Positions 22,617 to 33,922 of a stretch of 64,000 nucleotides of DNA are shown one piece after another. Within the stretch, counting starts at the first letter, position 1. Each line of letters opens with the position of its first letter. Origin of the DNA: Hyphodiscus hymeniophilus. Its lineage: Eukaryota; Ascomycota; Leotiomycetes; Helotiales; Hyphodiscaceae. Where the stretch lies: the NCBI GenBank assembly GCA_016508695.1, contig VNKQ01000006.1, positions 682,001 through 746,000 on the forward strand. Reading direction: 5' to 3'. A program made the translations under genes and the position numbers. A model generated the notes under the pieces. The model was not told where the DNA came from, did no database searches, and was given only the letters and a program-made list of their open reading frames with translations.

Positions 22617-25600
22617 GAGGTTGACGGTAGGTAATGTCTGATTCCGCGGCGCTGGCGTTTATGGTTGGGGTCATTGATGGGACTTGGGGGTGCTCTGGGC
22701 TCGGGCTATGAGATACCGGATGCTGGGAGCGAGTAGTTGTGCTACATAAAAGCATAATAGATGTATTGCATATCCACATGGTGAGCATGGTCTTCGAGGA
22801 CGTGATGTCTTTCCACTTGATCGGATTCCGCTACGAAATCGGAAACCGGCCAAGTGGCTAATCTCATCTTGGTCCACTCTCAGCGTCGTATCGTGCGCTG
22901 GTACAAGCTCATCGCTCTCTCGGGCTCTTTCTCGAATTCGTCCGTAACGTCCGTCCTCTTGACGTCGACGAACAGCTGGGATATTCTCCAGTCGGAGAAT
23001 TCTGGTTTGATGATATCATATTTGAATAGCAGAGCACTGGAGGTCCAACCCTAGTAACCAGACTATCGCCGCGAAAGATACTTCTATCGTAAGTATTCTA
23101 GCATCAGCCTGCTGGCAAGCGACTTTACAGATCTCAACAGCCCCATATCAACATACGCACGAAAGGTGAAGAACGAATCCATGATCAAAAGCCCTTCTCG
23201 GAATTGCACAGCCGGAAACGAGGCCGGTTCGGTCATTTATTCAGCAGTCTGACCATGGGTCGTCAATCGTCATGATACCTCGAAAGTCGACGCCAACCAA
23301 GTGAATCTCTCATCACCACGATGGTAAGGTGGTACCAACGAGGTCGATCTTTCTTGGGTTGATAGGAAATGAGACGGTGGTAGGAAGCACATATATACTT
23401 GAAGTCGCCGAGTCCAACGAGTATACTGACAGCTACGACCTCAAAGTACAAGGGATCCTGTGCAGGTGAGCGACTCGAGCGAGCGCCTCCACAGGAAATA
23501 CATTAGAAATAAGGCGGTATGGTATTATGGCTCTTGGGCCAGCCACATTGTCTGTTTGAGCAAAATGATCTGGTGATTAATTGGTGGGCGATCTATGCTA
23601 CACATTTGATTTTATCTGTTTCCCAACACACCGTGTGTTTACATGAGCATAAATTATACAAAAATATCTCGGCTGGTATCATGCCGCTAGATTCAAATAA
23701 CGGAATTTCATCCAGTGACCATATTCCACCCAGAAGCGTCGAAGAACTCGAGATTGGACGTCGTTGCATCTTGGAAGAAGGCTGAAAAGTGCGATTCTAG
23801 TGATTGAGGGATCTGGGATCGGGACATTAGCCGCAACGCCTTACATCAGGAAACTAAATCATTCTCGCTTTGAGGTGATTTTTGGTATTTTGGTAGCTAA
23901 CAGGCTTACGAGATCCGATATTTTTTTTATGAACAACACTTTAGATGCTGGCTAAAGATCAGTGATTAGCTTGCTTGATATTGTGTTCATGAGCCATCAT
24001 TGACACAGCCAGCTTTTACCTGCTTCCGCATCACCGTCACTGAGCTTTAGGTGACAGACATCTCGATTCTATACAGAATGGAGGCGAAGAATTCTACTTA
24101 CGATATACTTTAGTGTCATAGTACAAACATGTTGTTTGGTAGAAGTCAAATGGTTTGAATTTCTTGCGCTCTCTTATCATACCTGCTATCTATGTACTGG
24201 CAGATTCCTAGAATATTGATTAAGTCGATGACAACTAGCTCAATCTCGATAGGACTATCCATGTATCCGTACACTTGAATCACAAAACACACAAGCACCG
24301 CTCACGCTTCCCTAAACGTGAAGATGGGAATGGGAAGGGATGTCAGTCATCTAGCCGGTAGGGCGAATCGGGTTCACGATGACAGGTGGGTAATCAGGAG
24401 GTTCAGGTGAAGCGATTGGAGTTCTATATTGATCAATAGGGCTATGCTACTTGGCATCTTCAAAGCTGTTAGCATTGGATCATCGAAAGGACAATCGTAA
24501 CGAGAATTTGAAAAAGAAGCTTCAGTCGAAAGATGAAAAGAATTTTTTCAGCATCAGGCGTTTGAACGCCTTAAGCATTAGCATGGATTTGTTCATCATA
24601 AGCTTCCACACAGGACCAAAATAGAATATCTGTCACATACCCAACAACGCCCAATTATCTCAACCTAATATTCCTGTATCTATTCTGAAAGGCTCATTAG
24701 CCAGAGACCGGCATGTTTGTGCCATCCATGATCGGTAATGCTCCACGACGGATGTATTTCAGGTAATCGAACCAGTTTGTTCTACATAGAAAATTCTGTA
24801 TTTGATAGTACTTGTGTTGCTCATCATTGTATCGCATCGTGGAGCCACCATGCATCGGTCGAGAATCGGATGTTAACTTACAGTCAAGGACATGCACGTC
24901 CACAGATCTATCTTCAAGAGCGTTAGTAACGTTCTGTGAAAGCTATGCGGAGGCGAGAAAGAAGTTGATTTGGAATCAGATAGTCCGTTTGGAAAGACAG
25001 GTAAATCACCATATGAGCAAGCTCTGGTAAGATAGGGGCGACACGAAGGTTCATCAGGATAGGTTTGGGGGAGGAGCGAAGAGTGTTCCGACTTACTAGA
25101 TAGAATATGCGAGTGAGCGTGTCTGCGAGCTTCCCAAATCGAAATCCGCCGAGGATGATGGAAGAGCGGATGCTGATAGGTGGTGAGGATACAGATCCAA
25201 GACCTAGATTATCCAACTCTGCTCGTAGCTGTGGATCATTGCACGTCGAATTGTGAAGGTGGTTGCAAGAGAAACGCAGGAGAAGAAAGCTGAGGTCGAG
25301 AATTTCAAACTAGCTTCACGCTAATCCTTCGCTACTGGTTGGTGGCCCAGGAGTAGCGAAGCGAGGAGCTTCATCGAAACACTCCAACAGCAGGTCTCGG
25401 GTGGCACCCAACCAACACCCCAAACCTCGACTGCGTATATGTCCCCAAAGACCGCTCTATGCAAGCAGAGTGTAATGTTCACACTAATTCTCAGCTCGAG
25501 TTTCCAGCAGGTATTTGGACCACAATTTAACAAGCTGTAGCCATTTGACGCTCGCTCATTCGAGACTTTGAATCACTGGTAACTTATTGAAGTGGAGCCT

Positions 25601-26644
25601 GACAGCAAGGCCCAGCAGCGCAGCTGAATATCTGTTCTGGGTAAGACGTTTGCATGAAACATGGCATCTGGTTTCAATATATGTGTTGTGGCTGGTAGGT
25701 AAGTGCGTGGTTGAGCATATCAGACGGCTTTTCTGTTAATTTGATTGATGCTTGTGGAACGTTGTCTTTCTTAACTCATCTCCATGGCTGAGAATTCTGC
25801 GGCGATTCAGTGCTACGTAGAAGATAAGGAACATCAACATATGAACCCATGCTATTGCGTAAGCGTCCAAAGTCAAAGTCACCGTCACGTAGAGACCGAT
25901 TCATCGAGACTATGGATGCAAAGGAGCCATTTCTTGAAATCTAGACAACCAGCCAAAGCATCATATGCCAGAACGCCTCATAGTGAATATGCCAAGCAAG
26001 ACACCCACCAACCTCATTATGCCATACCCTAGCAACAAACGCTCCTCAATGCTTGCCTTCCTGCCCAGCCAAACGAAAATACCACAGAAGAAAACGTACA
26101 AACGCCTTTTCCACCTTCTTGATGCGCTATGCCGCCATGTATTCCAGTCCTATGCCCATCGGTGCGCATGCATCGTACAGAGTTCCCGAAGATGAGGGAG
26201 TGAGATTTTCAAGCCTGCCGGCTTGCGCTCGTTCTTATTTTACGCAGTGTTTGATACGCCAGAATAACGAGAACGGTAATGACAGAACAGAAGAAATGAA
26301 ACAAATAAACATGCCCAGACGATGGGGACGACATAAAGAAACAAATGAGCAAATAACACCAGGCATATGCCACCCTGTCCTTTCCATGTCCTGTGCCTGC
26401 GGACAACTCCGTAACTGCTACAACGCGACAGGGGGAATCTCATATGGTCGTGAACAACGAACACCGCGCTATAAACGTTTGAATGCGAGAAAGGCAACCC
26501 TATGCAGCGGGACCGGCTGACTCCTTCCAATGAACCTGAAAATGAAATGATTTGAATGCCATGACAATGCGCAATGTTGAAAAGCAAGACAAATACCCTG
26601 ACATGACCGATAACTCCGATGATTGGTAGTTGTAACCCGACGAT
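22617..26644. other. 4-kb gene-free stretch, possibly decayed sequence
   Basis: No frame longer than about 160 codons and none with motifs. One plus-strand frame at 22778-23092 (104 codons, interior TAA at 22859 and TAG at 23027) reads as protein-like peptides and is listed as a weak pseudogene candidate. The rest looks like ordinary or degenerate intergenic DNA. Confidence 0.35.
22778..23092 (+). pseudogene. Possible decayed coding frame (weak)
   Basis: A 104-codon frame starting at ATG 22778 with two interior stops, TAA and TAG. Each could come from CAA or CAG by a single C-to-T change, as in RIP. The middle part ends in GEFWFDDIIFE. A random frame of this length would hold about five stops, so two is only mildly suggestive. 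No family recognised. Not convincing as a gene. Confidence 0.15.
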
Positions 26645-28384
26645 CTACCTGCCCATCATGTATGCAGGAGGAAATCCATTGTTGGCGCCATTTACTAGCG
26701 TAGCCGGACCTCCAGCGGTCATTGTCCCTGAGAAGACCTGTCCATTCCAGCCATTGCTACTTCCAGCAAATGATGCGGCTCCATACTCCCCAGCAGCTCC
26801 ATTCATGGGAGTAATGGTATTGGTGTATCCCATTCTGCCTTGTCCGAGACCTGGGGGAGCACTTAGCCCAGGTGGAGGTCCACTGGCTGTGCTGAATGTA
26901 GCTCCCGGACCTCCGAGCATGGCTCCGTTCATACCCTGCATCACACCAGGGAGGTTGGAGGGTCCAGGTGATGACATGCCTTGCCCAGAGCGTACACCCA
27001 GTGGGTTTTTCGAGAAGCTCAGACGAATGCCGCCTTTAATGCTGTTGTGGAGTGGATGGCCATAGAGTTCGTGCAATGCCTTAGTTGCAAATGACACATC
27101 CTCGAACTCAACAAAGCACATAGGTCCATTTTGCTTTGTTCTAAAACACAACCGCTTGTAACCGCGCTGCTTCGAGAACATCGCCTTCAGCTCATCCTCA
27201 GATGTATCGATAGGCAGATTTCCAACGTAAAGGGTATTGCAGGGAGGATTCTGGTCAGCTGGATTGACGGGTGGAAAGTTATGACGCTGATAGTGCTGGC
27301 TTCCAAGCTGATAGTTGACTGGGGGTCCACCATTTGTCAAGGTCGTCGGGGACATCGCATTTGCATGTGACATGGATGAAAGCGATTGTGGGGTGGCAAA
27401 GGACGAGATGGGAGCTGGACCTGCAGCATTTGTATTCAAAGACAACCCCGCCATGCGTGAGATTGGGATTTGCGGATTTGTGGGTCGACGACCTGTAATG
27501 GATGGACCATTCTCGGCGTAGGCTACAGGGTCTTTGAGCAGTTCACCAGTCTCATCGTCGTCAACAGAGTCGTTATTGATCAGGGACTTTCCAGTGATTC
27601 GCGTCCGATCATTGAGGTGATTGCCGATGGGTGACTGTGGAGAAAAGAGACTTTGATAATGGGCGCTGTTTTCCGGATTCGGTAGTTCGTTACTAGCATA
27701 CACTCCATTACTTGGCGGAGATATTCGCTGGCTGCTTTGGAAAGAACCATTGTACCTCGAGGATTGGCGTGCGGGAGCGCCGGTAGATGAAGCTGTTGAC
27801 GAGGTAGAACTTGACGGGCCGGGATTGGATGTATTGTCGACCGTATATCGTCGAGAGGCAGTGGGACTTCCATAGTACATCTCCACAATCATTTGCGCAT
27901 CCTTTGCAGTGTTTGGCTTTCCATCAAGCATGCTCTTTGCTTCGAGCGCTCCTTGATGTGTCTTGAAGCGTAGGAGTGCGGACCGAAATCCAGGATCCTC
28001 GGATTTCTCGGTTGGCTGCACCTCTGCATCGATGAAATCTTTTGAAAATATAACCATTGCCTTCAACATCTCTTCCGTTGTATTGATCGGAAGACGTCGG
28101 ATGAGGACAGCACACGGGCCCGACGTGAATGTCGCTCCAGATACCTGTGTCGCATTGGACCCAGTTTCACCTGCGAAGGCGTTCATGGTTGTCATTGACA
28201 GCGACTGATACGATTGTTGGGCCCCATTGGATTGGCGGAAGCCCTGACCAGACGGGACAAATGTGGGAGCGTTCATGGCATTCTTTGGTGTTGCGCTCGT
28301 AGTATGAAGGCTTGCGCGATCGAACGCGATCTTTTGGTAGTGAGGGCTCGAGATTATGCTTGCGCCGGATTGTACCAAGTTCAT
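26645..28384 (-). CDS. WHI3-like RNA-binding protein with two RRMs, 579 aa
   Basis: Single-exon frame. The C-terminal RRM (about residues 385-465) has [17 protein letters not shown] as RNP2 region and [20 protein letters not shown] as RNP1 region, and then [15 protein letters not shown]; this is the pattern of Whi3/Whi4 and related fungal proteins that bind cell-cycle and polarity mRNAs. A more divergent RRM-like block precedes it (about 90-165; [20 protein letters not shown]). Ser/Asn/Gly/Pro-rich disordered segments separate and follow them. The start chosen is the first in-frame ATG (MNLVQSG). An acceptor-like TGCAG lies just upstream, so a leader intron is possible. Cytoplasmic granule-type function is inferred from family only. 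Orthology to WHI3 is likely, not proven. Confidence 0.85.
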   Translation of the reverse strand: MNLVQSGASIISSPHYQKIAFDRASLHTTSATPKNAMNAPTFVPSGQGFRQSNGAQQSYQSLSMTTMNAFAGETGSNATQVSGATFTSGPCAVLIRRLPINTTEEMLKAMVIFSKDFIDAEVQPTEKSEDPGFRSALLRFKTHQGALEAKSMLDGKPNTAKDAQMIVEMYYGSPTASRRYTVDNTSNPGPSSSTSSTASSTGAPARQSSRYNGSFQSSQRISPPSNGVYASNELPNPENSAHYQSLFSPQSPIGNHLNDRTRITGKSLINNDSVDDDETGELLKDPVAYAENGPSITGRRPTNPQIPISRMAGLSLNTNAAGPAPISSFATPQSLSSMSHANAMSPTTLTNGGPPVNYQLGSQHYQRHNFPPVNPADQNPPCNTLYVGNLPIDTSEDELKAMFSKQRGYKRLCFRTKQNGPMCFVEFEDVSFATKALHELYGHPLHNSIKGGIRLSFSKNPLGVRSGQGMSSPGPSNLPGVMQGMNGAMLGGPGATFSTASGPPPGLSAPPGLGQGRMGYTNTITPMNGAAGEYGAASFAGSSNGWNGQVFSGTMTAGGPATLVNGANNGFPPAYMMGR

Positions 28385-29642
28385 ACCTCTGCACCACAAA
28401 ACTTGAGAACAAGCTCTGCGACGATAGGTCTACTGATCAGATGTAACGGACGCGCGGGAAGTATTCGACGTGACGTTCGTCGCGGGGAGGAATGTCGCAT
28501 ATGGCGTCGCTATCGCGAGAAGAAATAACGTATCCGACGCCAAATCTCGCGCGGGCTGAATGACGAACGATGGTGAAGGAAGAATCGTAAGGTGTCGTTG
28601 TTTGGTAATTCTTTTCTGTACGAGCTGAGTTGTCAGATAGCTAAGCCGGCCGACCTAATCCAGGAACTCGAGGCTTGACTCGAACCGGCGCGTAGTGTGC
28701 TTGCTGTATCAGGGTGATCGCCGATAATGCTGGGGGAAATGTTGCGACCCGCGACGGTTGGCTGCGTCGGTCGCAAAATGCAGATAATATCTTGGAAATG
28801 GTGATGCGCGAATTGTTTGTTGGGAGGGGTGGTCAATTTGGAAGGAGTGTCGGAAGAATAAAGGAAGATCGGAGGGGTGAGGCGTGTTTGAGGAGCAAGA
28901 ACGTGCGGGTTATGGGTGCGAGGGTGAGTGGGAGTGAGGTGAGGTGAGGTGTGAGAGACAAAGGAACCTCGAGATATCTGGGACTGTTTTTGGTTCGGGG
29001 GGGTGTGGTGAGGGGGCCAGATTGGTACCTAGGGAGGGAGGTAGTTGGTGGATATCTAAGGTAAGGTAAGGTGAGGTGAGGTAAGGTAGGAGGGTAGGTA
29101 AGTGAAGGTAGTTGGGTGGGTAGAACAGGGTGTTGACTGTGGAGGGGGAGGGAAGGCACACAATCTGGGCTGTTGCTGGGTATGGTCTAGCGTCTAGCGA
29201 GTATGCTGGGTCGCCAGTCCGACGCGGGAGTGTCAGACAGCGATTGGTAAGATAAGGAAAAACCGATGCACCAGATGCAAGCAACAATGGGAAGTGGGCA
29301 CTGGGCAAAGGGCACTGGACAATAATGGGTAGTCGGACGGGTGAGCTAGCTAGGTACGCAGCTTACGAGTTGGGTTTAGGATCCATTTGCATGGCGATGC
29401 GCTCTGGTCGAGTCCATCGCAGCGGACTAGCTGGGCCTATTTACAAAGGAGCGGGTCCTCAGTCAAGCCAGAGCTCTCAAGGCCAAGATCCGAGTGGGAC
29501 AGGAGGGGAGGGGAAGGGGAAGGGGAAGCGTCAACCACCACCATTCATCAGCAAGCACTCTGTCCGAGCTTCTTCTGACTTTCTGGTCTCCACTGCCGAT
29601 TCATCTATCCCTGTCTGCGTGCCGAAGAGTTGTGGCCCGACC

Positions 29643-29670
29643 GAGAGAGAGACAGAGAGAGAGACAGAGA

Positions 29671-29704
<34 letters not shown>
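29643..29704. repeat. GA microsatellite
   Basis: About 60 bases of GA repeats with interspersed GAGACA and GTGA variants. Confidence 0.95.
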
Positions 29705-29707
<3 letters not shown>

Positions 29708-30832
29708 AGAATGGCTGATGGATGAGATCTAGGTATTGGAGTTGTCATTAAGCTGATGGGAACATCCATGAAGATGTCGAAAGACCAAGAGGCTGAAGTA
29801 TCGGTGTAGGGAACCAACTCCTTATGTATCGCCCACCACTGTCCCGAATGATATCGCAATCTTCATCGGTACCCGGGAATCTGATAGACGGGACGAGTAA
29901 GATACGACCTGACAGGTAAATTACCACTACGGAGAAAAAACAAAACACGACAAAAAACAAAACAAAACAAATTGCTGCGACGATGTCTCTATCTCCCTCA
30001 CTCATGGCCAGTTCGTCCCTCCCATCATATTGTATCACCTACAATCAGCGAGTGCTCCACTTCCTTCTTCCCTCAGCAAACAACTAGGTATGTGAACACG
30101 GTTACACAGTTCGGTCGCCTGTCCTGAAGATCCAGGAGACAAACGGTTGAAGGTGTGGGCTCGGCTTATGCGGCCTAGTCGTTGGCGCTACCGGGACTTG
30201 CAGGGCAGAGACAAGAGGTAGAGACTCGAGAGAGAGAAAAGGTTGTGTGAATTCTTATGCATCAATGAGGCGTCTGGTGGTCTCACAACGGTTGGACCTT
30301 GTCTCTCCCGTCCTTCCTCTCTTCAGGAACTCGTTTTTACTGGAGGAAGCCGCAGCAGAATCGTGATATCACCCGAGAGCTTCGATGGATATGATAAATC
30401 GAACGGTTATCTGCCTCGAGAGCCAAAGTGAGGAGACCCTTCGCGCAGACGTGGGAGATCATGACAGCGGATTGTCTTCAGGTTTCACGACTTCCAGAGG
30501 CTGCTTGATACGGTTAATACCTGCACCTCGCCCTCCCTCCCTTTCCTCTGTATGCGCCGGGTTCCCTCCCAGCTTCGATTACTGGCTGGAGATGTCAAGG
30601 GAAGGATCCCGTAATGGTCATAGGTAGAATCACTCATGGAGTCATGGTTCGGAAGTGTGTCAAGTTCTTCTGGGCTTGATTAAACAGAGCCTGATGGTTG
30701 CGACGTCAGCACTGCCAGGATGGATTGATGTCGACGAAGCCTGCAGCGGGAACACATGGCAGTGGCTGCTCATCATTCTTTGGGGAACTGACGGATCGTA
30801 TACTGAGAAGCGGCCTCGATGTGCCGACACAG

Positions 30833-30874
30833 AGTGTGCACTGTGCACTGTGCAGTCTGCAGTCTGCAGTCTGC
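30833..30874. repeat. TGTGCAC/TGCAGTC short tandem repeats
   Basis: Two adjoining arrays: GTGCACT units followed by GCAGTCT units, about six copies in all. Confidence 0.7.
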
Positions 30875-32487
30875 TAGTAAGTGGTAAGACGAGGCGCGAG
30901 TACGGAGGTAGAGTCCCAAAGCTGTCCTGTAGCCTCTAAAGTAGCTTCTCTCGACGCCAGCAGCCTCTCAAGGGGTCTCGAGCTCCAACAATCAACATTC
31001 AACGTCCAACACACCCTTCAAGCTCTCCGTCTCGTGCTTTACGGCAATTCTCACTCAACTTCTCGGCATATGCTCGAGTCTCACTGTCTCACTATCCTTC
31101 AGATCCTGGGAGTCTTATGAATCCGCATCACAAACCCCCTCACCCAGAAGTACGAATGTAGAGCGGGGGTTTCTTCTCGGTTTCTTCTTCTCTCCGTACT
31201 TTATACCATGGAAAGCTTTCGTCAGCTTCTTTGCGACTGTGATTGGGCGGGGAAAGCTTTGAAGAGCTTGGACGCCTCAACAAGCTTACGGACCAGAACA
31301 TCCCAGGATCAGGGTTTCTGCACCGGGAGCAAGGCCTCTTCATAGGCCGAAGCTACGACGGCGGGAAGGGTTCAAGCATTTTGACAGCCGCTAACGATTG
31401 GAGCGGGCACAGCCTCAGCTCCGCATCCACCAATGGAAATGGGGTAAAGCGGACATGGGGCTGAAGAGATTGCGTGGCTGATGCAGGCGAGGGGCAAACT
31501 TTCCTTTCACGACCAGCTGGTGCCAGTATGCTGGTGATGTGGAGGTGGAACAAGACAAAGCTTGTTTACTGTAAGCTTCACGTGAGTGCGGCAAGGAAAT
31601 GAATGAGGCAAAGCCCACAGTCACGTGCAAGATGTTGGCCGAGAAAAGGACAGAAGGACAGTCATACGAGCGAAAAAGAAAAAGCACCACGAGAGACAAA
31701 GGGAGTAGGTAGTAGGTAGTAGGTACAGTAGTGAGTGGCATGTCTGCCCAGGTCGCTCATGAAATAGGAAGGTACAGGTACATGAGGTACTTACCTGTAT
31801 TTACCTGCGCTTTTTCAACGCAGAGCCGAAATGACAAGGCATTGGATTGCTCCGAATTGACGCTTGGCATTATGTATTATTCCATCCGTTGTTCCCTAGC
31901 TTTCCTTTTCGTGAATTCCTTCATCGCTGCATACATTCATTCATTCGGCATTGAAAGAAAGTACTCTATGCTCAATTCCGCCCCACGAAAGATTTGCCAC
32001 TTCCCCTGAGAAGTCTCAAATAAGCGAGCTACTCAAAACGCCCTGCCTGCACCAGAAGAAGACACAGGCACAGCACTGTTGTAATGTGTCTTTGCTAACA
32101 AGCCAGCATATCAATATCAGACACAGCTAGGCATCTCGGTCGTTTGGTAAGGATGGGATATTTAGAGTACTATCAAAGATCGAAGCAACCAGGCGTCGAT
32201 TTCGGACCTTACAAACCGCTCTGCAGAGCTTGCACTCTGTATTGACAGGGCCTCCTGCCCTCAAATCGAACAATAAAACTCCCTTCTTGTAATCTCAACG
32301 TGTACTGGGATGTTTTCATTCAAAGCAGAGCTCGTTCTACTTGAATCCTCAAAGTTTTGCAGAATCAATTGCTCGCTCGCCTTTCCCGAACAAGTTCCAC
32401 ACAACAGGAGAATAGACATATACACAAAGCATGGGGCTCAGTACCTCAGAACAAACATCATCTCCCCCCCCTTCCACATATCTTGGC

Positions 32488-32874
32488 TCATCCCTCCTCA
32501 TCACCACCCATCCCCCTCCACCCCCTAACCTTCGCCCACACAACCCGGCACCAGAACACCGTCTCCGCCGTACCCGCGATCATGAGAGCAACAATAATAA
32601 CGATCTTCGCGGGCCGGCTCGTGCTGCGCCAGAGTTCTATCAGATGCGAGTTCGAGGCGCCGAGAGAATGGTTGGCGGGGTAGGGATTCTGGGGTGGGGT
32701 TGGGGTTGCGGAGGGGGGTTTTGGGGTCGTGAGGGAGCGGGAGGGAGGGGTGAAGTCTTGGCGTTGGTGTTGGTGTCTTGGTCTTTTCGTAGATGGAGAG
32801 AGAGCCGGAGATGAGAGGTTGTGGGTTCGAGGAAGGAGGAGGGGCTTGGTGGTTAGGAGTCGGGTGGAGAGCAT
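32488..32874 (-). CDS. Small single-pass membrane protein, probably mitochondrial, 128 aa, function unknown
   Basis: I do not recognise the family. The first in-frame ATG is at 32874 and gives MLSTRLLTTKPLLLPRTHNLSS. This is rich in Arg, Leu, Ser and Thr and has no acidic residues, as in a mitochondrial presequence. A disordered Pro/Thr/Ser segment follows, then NHSLGASNSHLIELWRSTS, then one membrane helix (KIVIIVALMIAGTAETVFWC) and a short charged tail GWRGMGGDEEG. Such an arrangement occurs in inner-membrane assembly factors and small respiratory subunits. No intron. Antisense frames of similar length exist at the same place but are proline/arginine-biased shadows. Coding status is likely from presequence plus helix; function open. 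Confidence 0.6.
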   Translation of the reverse strand: MLSTRLLTTKPLLLPRTHNLSSPALSPSTKRPRHQHQRQDFTPPSRSLTTPKPPSATPTPPQNPYPANHSLGASNSHLIELWRSTSRPAKIVIIVALMIAGTAETVFWCRVVWAKVRGWRGMGGDEEG

Positions 32875-33922
32875 GGTTGAGATACTGTATGAGAACTTGA
32901 GGTTTCTGGGGCGGGTCAGGTGATGAGCGAGAGGGGGAGATTGCAAGGACTGCGCTGCAGCGACGCTGTGTTTATGAGGGTTTTTATGAGGAATTTCTTG
33001 AAGCGGTTTCCTTCTTTGTTCTCGGATGAAACAGGAATGAGGTCGATGTAAGAGGAGGGAAGATACCCCGCCGTCACGTGATATGTTTGCTCTCTTTACC
33101 TCTGTGCTCTATTGAGAGAGGGCTTGCTGGGATATTCGTTTGATATCCAGATGCTAAAATGGTGACAGAACTGAGCTCACCCTGTACATGCACACTAGGA
33201 TTGATGGAAGAGCTTGGATTGGAGTTCATGATATTTGCTATGAGGTTGTTCAAGGAGGAAGGCTGCGATACGAAGTTGTAGATATTTCCTTGGCGTTGGG
33301 GTTTCTCCGCTCTTATCGATCTGCTGCTCGTTGTTGTTTGTACGGGGAACTGTTATCATATCCTAACCACTGGAGCCAAATCACAACTCATTTTCACCAG
33401 CTTCTCCAGACAGGAAGCTCATTCATGATCATTTATTGAAGACTAATAGCTATCGCTCAAGCTACATACAGAAATGCAGCTATGAGACCAAAAGGTCAGC
33501 AAAGAAAGTAAGCCATCAGAAGTACGTTACGCCAGCTTCCATCCCATACGGTCATGTATCGTAAAAGCCAAAAGCTCAGCTCGGCCCATCTCATCAATCG
33601 CATGTACGTATCGATTCGTGTCGTGCTTTCATGCCAAGAATATCAAAGTATCAACCAACAGAAAGAAATCACCTATTCCTACAACTATCACATAAAACCC
33701 GCTGGCGACAAGACCTAGGAGTAGGTGGGAGCAAACAGTCGTGGTTCCTTTTATTAAAAGGTTAGCTATATCGGTCAAAACGGGAGGAAGCAAACTCACA
33801 TCTCGTTGCAGTAAAGAGCCCGCGAAGTGTTGCGAAAGCTTCGAGTAAAGAAGTTTACCAAAGAGGGTAGAGAAAATCTTCTTGCAATGTCCTTGTATAG
33901 CTTCAGTGTTCTACCAGCCCAC
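32875..33922. other. Intergenic, between two minus-strand genes
   Basis: 1048 bases. Promoter of the small membrane protein, with a CACGTG near 33075. It also holds the 3' end of the next gene. No gene seen. Confidence 0.4.

Larger units (their letters stand above)
28385..32487. other. 4.1-kb stretch upstream of the RNA-binding protein gene
   Basis: No convincing gene. It contains purine-rich simple sequence: GGTGA units near 28934-28950 and 29058-29090, and a GA tract at 29643-29704. Also TGCAGTC units at about 30833-30874, GTA repeats at 31704-31724 and scattered CACGTG boxes (near 31577 and 31617). Long repeat-rich leaders are common upstream of fungal RNA-binding regulators. Confidence 0.4.

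Noticed and set aside
28640..28720. Possible tRNA on the minus strand (CGGTTCGAGTCAAG)
   Set aside because: The T-arm-like string lacks the closing stem and no anticodon or acceptor arm can be drawn.
32431..32814. Plus-strand frames over the small mitochondrial-type protein
   Set aside because: Gly/Trp/Val-rich antisense shadows of the Pro-rich coding strand.
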